Part shown: positions 61,194-64,000 of the stretch, in pieces
Position numbering within the stretch: the stretch's first letter is position 1
Layout: every line of letters starts with the position of its first letter
Assembly: GCA_902601475.1 (NCBI GenBank)
Contig: CACKNK010000003.1
Coordinates: forward strand, 60,340-124,339
DNA: 64,000 nucleotides
Direction: 5' to 3'
From: an uncultured SAR86 cluster bacterium
Lineage (GTDB): Bacteria; Pseudomonadota; Gammaproteobacteria; Magnimaribacterales; D2472
The notes under the pieces: generated by a model
The model's database searches: none
What the model was told of the DNA's origin: nothing
What the model saw: only the letters and a program-made list of their open reading frames with translations
Program-made: the position numbers and the translations under genes

Positions 61194-62033
61194 TTATTGA
61201 TATTTTGCTTGATCAAAGGCAGCAATATACTCATCTGCAATATGTTGGATATGCTCCTCATAACCCTTGTGAGTAAAGATATAAAAATCGTTATTCTCGA
61301 TACCTTGAAATATTGCTTCAGCAGCTTGAAGTGGTGAAATTGGAAAAGATTTTCCTTGCGCATCATCCGCAGCGACCTCCAGCATTTCACGAGGATCTTT
61401 ATCCTCCAGCTTTTTTTCTTTCTTTGGAGCCGCTGACTCACCTTGATAAACACTGTTAACAATATTGGTATCTACTTCTCCGGGACATACAATGCTTGCT
61501 TGAATTTTTGTAGTTTTTAGCTCCTCTCTGAGCGTTGCCATGAATCCGCGAATTGCAAATTTTGAAGCAGAGTAAAGACTAAGCATCGGATAGCTTATAA
61601 ATCCAGATGTGGAACAGGTTGCAACTATGTTGCCCTCTTCACCACTCTCAAGCATTCGAGGGAGAAATGCATTCACTCCATTAAAACATCCTCCCATGTT
61701 GATATCCATTAACCAATCGTACATTTCACGAGTGACATCTTTAACAGGGGCCGGCCCCAATACTCCCGCATTGTTAAATAGATAATGACAGGCACCAAAG
61801 GTAGCATAGGTTTCGCCAGCTAAATTCATCATCGCATTGATATCGCTTACATCGACTGCGCGTGCTATTGCTTCAACTCCCTCTGCATTAACAATATCCA
61901 GTGTTTCATCCAACCCACCGGTATTTACATCACACAAAACTAATTGCATTTTTTTACTTGCAGCAAATTGTGCAAGCCCCCTCCCAATGCCGCTACCAGC
62001 CCCAGTTATTAAAGCTACTTTTGATTCAGTCAT
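61194..62033 (-). CDS. short-chain dehydrogenase/reductase (SDR)
   Basis: A 279-residue SDR with TGAGSGIGRGLA at the N-terminus, NNAGVLGPAP in the middle and catalytic YxxxK in SLYSASKFAIRG. A charged insert (KKEKKLEDKDPREMLEV, about residue 200) interrupts the usual substrate loop. It is followed 9 bases later by the beta-lactamase-fold gene, so the four minus-strand genes from 62033 to 58262 may be one operon. Substrate unknown. Confidence 0.9.
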   Translation of the reverse strand: MTESKVALITGAGSGIGRGLAQFAASKKMQLVLCDVNTGGLDETLDIVNAEGVEAIARAVDVSDINAMMNLAGETYATFGACHYLFNNAGVLGPAPVKDVTREMYDWLMDINMGGCFNGVNAFLPRMLESGEEGNIVATCSTSGFISYPMLSLYSASKFAIRGFMATLREELKTTKIQASIVCPGEVDTNIVNSVYQGESAAPKKEKKLEDKDPREMLEVAADDAQGKSFPISPLQAAEAIFQGIENNDFYIFTHKGYEEHIQHIADEYIAAFDQAKYQ

Positions 62034-62107
62034 AAAATAATTAAAAATTAGTAATGCAATTAGTTTAGGATAGATTTATAAATAAACAACCCTTGTAAAA
62101 TTCCTCA

Positions 62108-62245
62108 ATGATCAGAAGAACTCGTTATAGAAAGTGTAAGCAATGCAAAAGACTTACATTGCCTGATGAATTTAATAAGGGTGATAAATGGTGTAAACGC
62201 TGTCGTGACAGATTGGCACTGCAAACCCCATTAAAAAGAATTTAA
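62108..62245 (+). CDS. zinc-ribbon microprotein (45 aa)
   Basis: A short frame encoding MIRRTRYRKCKQCKRLTLPD... with two CxxC pairs (KCKQCK and WCKRCRDR), a compact Arg/Lys-rich zinc ribbon. The basic charge suggests nucleic-acid binding. It lies 31 bases before the nitroreductase gene. Codon use looks like neighbours and the four cysteines are unlikely by chance. Confidence 0.65.
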   Translation: MIRRTRYRKCKQCKRLTLPDEFNKGDKWCKRCRDRLALQTPLKRI

Positions 62246-62276
62246 CCCTACAAAGTATTTTGTGTAATATTTCATT

Positions 62277-62930
62277 ATGAAAGTTTCTGAAGCAATCAAA
62301 AATAGACACTCTGTTAGAGCATTTTTAAATAATCCTGTCTCCACTGAATTAATCAAAGAATTACTCGAGCAATCTTCTAGATGTCCATCGGGTGGGAACC
62401 TCCAGCCATGGAAAATTTATGTCATTAATAAAGATTCAATGAATGACTTCTTAAAATTTCAGTCTGAATGGAGTGAACCAGAAACTCCTGCTTACGATAT
62501 TTATCCCAGAGATCTTAAAGAGCCCTACAAGAGTTTTAGTAAAAAAGTAGGTGAGCAAATGTACGGCAGCCTTGGGATTGCTAGAGACGATAAAGAGGCA
62601 CGATGGAAACAAGTCTTCAAAAATTATGAATTCTTCGGTGCTCCAGCTGCATTATTTTGTTTTGTTGACCGTCAAATGGGCCCACCTCAATGGTCTGATC
62701 TGGGGATGTTTTTGCAAACTTTTATGCTTTTAGCACAAGAGCATGGATTGGATACTTGTGCTCAAGAGATTTGGTCAATGAAACAAGAAAGTGTCTCTAA
62801 ATTCTTAAATGTTGATGATAGTCAGATGATTTTTTGTGGAATGGCAATTGGTTACAAAGATCAAGAAGCTCCTATTAATCAGTTCAGAACAGAACGCCAA
62901 AATATTGAAGATTGGTGCAAGATTATTTAG
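62277..62930 (+). CDS. nitroreductase-family protein
   Basis: A 217-residue FMN-dependent reductase-like protein: AIKNRHSVRAFLNNPV at the start, the flavin loop SSRCPSGGNLQPWKIY, and ending CGMAIGYKDQEAPINQFR. It resembles NfnB/NfsB-type nitroreductases. It could use NAD(P)H; a use of F420H2 is not supported by the sequence. TAATAT at 62265-62270 is 7 bases before the ATG with no ribosome-binding site, suggesting a leaderless message. It is convergent, by 8 bases, with the lipoprotein gene. Confidence 0.92.
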   Translation: MKVSEAIKNRHSVRAFLNNPVSTELIKELLEQSSRCPSGGNLQPWKIYVINKDSMNDFLKFQSEWSEPETPAYDIYPRDLKEPYKSFSKKVGEQMYGSLGIARDDKEARWKQVFKNYEFFGAPAALFCFVDRQMGPPQWSDLGMFLQTFMLLAQEHGLDTCAQEIWSMKQESVSKFLNVDDSQMIFCGMAIGYKDQEAPINQFRTERQNIEDWCKII

Positions 62931-63207
62931 TTTTTTCTTTTTGATCTTCCTTTTTATTGCGATGTCGCTGATGCTCTAATTCCATCATCTCTCTTTCGGT
63001 GCACTCAAAATAAGTATCATCCACTCGATCTCCAGCTGAATCAGGCAGCATGGGTCCTCTTGGACCAGTGTTTGTAATTCCCACACAGGCACCCATGATT
63101 CCTCCCTGCTCACCCTCCACTCCAACAACTTGGTGATTAAGGAGTTGATATTCTCTTGCTTGGCAAGAAACAAGTATAAAAATAGCTAGTAGCAAAGATT
63201 TATTCAT
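62923..63207 (-). CDS. small lipoprotein, tandem copy 2
   Basis: I start at the ATG at 63207: MNKSLLLAIFILVSCQAREY has a lipobox (VSC), giving 94 residues. The mature part opens AREYQLLNHQVVGVEGEQGG, then MGACVGITNTG, and ends in a highly charged Lys/Glu tail. It is a paralogue of the neighbour at 63218. The proteins look like small outer-membrane-tethered factors of unknown role. Confidence 0.75.
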   Translation of the reverse strand: MNKSLLLAIFILVSCQAREYQLLNHQVVGVEGEQGGIMGACVGITNTGPRGPMLPDSAGDRVDDTYFECTEREMMELEHQRHRNKKEDQKEKTK

Positions 63208-63217
63208 TTGATTATTA

Positions 63218-63505
63218 CTAGTTATTCTTTTTGGAGTCTTTTTTTCTAAGTCTTTTTTCTTCCATTTTCTGATATTCATTATGTGCGCATTCAATAAAAG
63301 AATCATCCGATCTTCTATGATTTTCAATCCTACCCTTTTTATCTGGTGTTTTTATATTATTACCTGAGTTCGCCATTTGCATGCATGATCCCATAGCCAC
63401 TCCTATTTGGCCTTCAGTACCATGCACTTGATGATTTACTAATTCATATTCGCGCGCCTGACATCCTAGAAGCAAAATCAAACTCAACATTGAAAAATAT
63501 CTCAT
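63218..63505 (-). CDS. small lipoprotein, tandem copy 1
   Basis: A 95-residue lipoprotein (LLLGC lipobox). The mature part opens AREYELVNHQVHGTEGQIGV, then MGSCMQMANSG, matching the downstream copy at 62923 through the first 30 residues and at a later cysteine (FIECAHNEYQKME against FECTEREMMELEHQ). It is followed 10 bases later by that copy, so they form one operon. Confidence 0.75.
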   Translation of the reverse strand: MRYFSMLSLILLLGCQAREYELVNHQVHGTEGQIGVAMGSCMQMANSGNNIKTPDKKGRIENHRRSDDSFIECAHNEYQKMEEKRLRKKDSKKNN

Positions 63506-63576
63506 AGATTTTTAAATTTAATAAATTATTTCAGGCATATTTAAAAAAATTAAATCCGTGAATTTATTAAATTCAT

Positions 63577-63969
63577 TTATTTTACTGTATGCATTGCACA
63601 CACTTTATTGCCTGCTGGATCTAATAAATATGCTAAATAAAATTGCATACCAGTATCACCTCTAATTCCAGGCGGATCTTCAATTGCTGTTCCGCCATTT
63701 GCTACCCCTGCTTCATGCCAAGCATCAGCGTCTTCAGGACTCTCTGCTTTAAAGCCGATGGTACTTCCATTTCCATGTGTAGCAGGCTCACCATTGATAG
63801 GTTCTGTAATTATAAACATCGAACCCCCCAAGAAATAAAGATATCTTTTTTGGCCAGTTAAGTTTGGTGATAAAACGCCAGGTTTCGCACCTAATTTTCC
63901 TAATACTGCATCATAAAATTTTTTTGATGCCTCTAAGTCATTTGCACCAACCATAATGTGACTAAACAT
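63577..63969 (-). CDS. VOC (glyoxalase/bleomycin-resistance) family protein
   Basis: A 130-residue protein with two VOC half-folds: MFSHIMVGANDLEASKKFYD starting with the metal His region, GGTAIEDPPGIRGDTGMQFY and LLDPAGNKVCAMH ending with another. It resembles lactoylglutathione-lyase-like proteins found in marine bacteria. No role can be assigned from context; it is monocistronic near the window end. Confidence 0.88.
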   Translation of the reverse strand: MFSHIMVGANDLEASKKFYDAVLGKLGAKPGVLSPNLTGQKRYLYFLGGSMFIITEPINGEPATHGNGSTIGFKAESPEDADAWHEAGVANGGTAIEDPPGIRGDTGMQFYLAYLLDPAGNKVCAMHTVK

Positions 63970-64000
63970 ATTAACTCCTAAAATTATTTTTTATCTAGAC

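Noticed and set aside
62277..62930. Nitroreductase as an F420-dependent or FbiB-like enzyme
   Set aside because: It has an ordinary FMN-nitroreductase start and loop motifs and is 57 kb from the F420 operon; nothing in it points to F420.

Overview
AT-rich DNA with dense genes from one bacterial chromosome. The content suggests an uncultured, oligotrophic, low-GC marine gammaproteobacterium of the SAR86 type: two TonB-dependent receptors, an arylsulfatase, family 2 and 3 glycoside hydrolases, many exported proteins, AT-rich codon use and short intergenic gaps. The taxonomic placement is inference; no rRNA lies in the window. I see no transposase, integrase, phage gene or CRISPR array.

Layout. 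(1) 1-5944, minus: a complete coenzyme F420 operon in the order npdG, cofE, cofD, cofC, fbiC (CofG-CofH fusion), then a DUF1295 membrane reductase cut by the window edge. (2) 5994-14830: an uncharacterised catabolic block with SDRs, an aldehyde dehydrogenase, an APH-like kinase, a DUF1214 protein, a sulfotransferase, an amidohydrolase-fold protein, a KshA-like Rieske oxygenase and a cupin. It is followed by a rubredoxin overlapping a GPH transporter gene, tRNA-Arg(ACG) and a DUF4212/SSS symporter pair. (3) 18445-23447: an esterase overlapping an arylsulfatase; a CinA-NadD fusion next to indoleamine 2,3-dioxygenase, which suggests NAD synthesis from tryptophan; and a bL33-like protein. (4) 23552-34709: a glucan/glucose locus (CBM9-like outer-membrane protein, GH3, TonB receptor, glucokinase, SGLT symporter, LacI regulator) with LacI-type operator candidates. 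(5) 34745-42627: two identical 287-bp copies of a promoter, structured RNA and terminator unit, flanking a GH2-DUF1330-glcB operon and a second TonB receptor. (6) 42310-53378: a set of exported two-repeat proteins, an ABM-family protein and the second TonB receptor, all preceded by variants of one 16-bp inverted repeat (TTTACT-N4-AGTAAA). I read this as a candidate undescribed regulon. (7) 53422-63969: hydrolases, an exported methyltransferase, an RRM protein, a patatin, S1/P1 nuclease and beta-lactamase-like gene run, a nitroreductase, twin lipoproteins, a VOC protein and several microproteins.

The strongest leads are the duplicated RNA unit, the shared inverted repeat with its exported protein family, the F420 operon, and the CinA-NadD/IDO pair. 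All function calls come from motifs recognised by eye; no database search or folding calculation was run.
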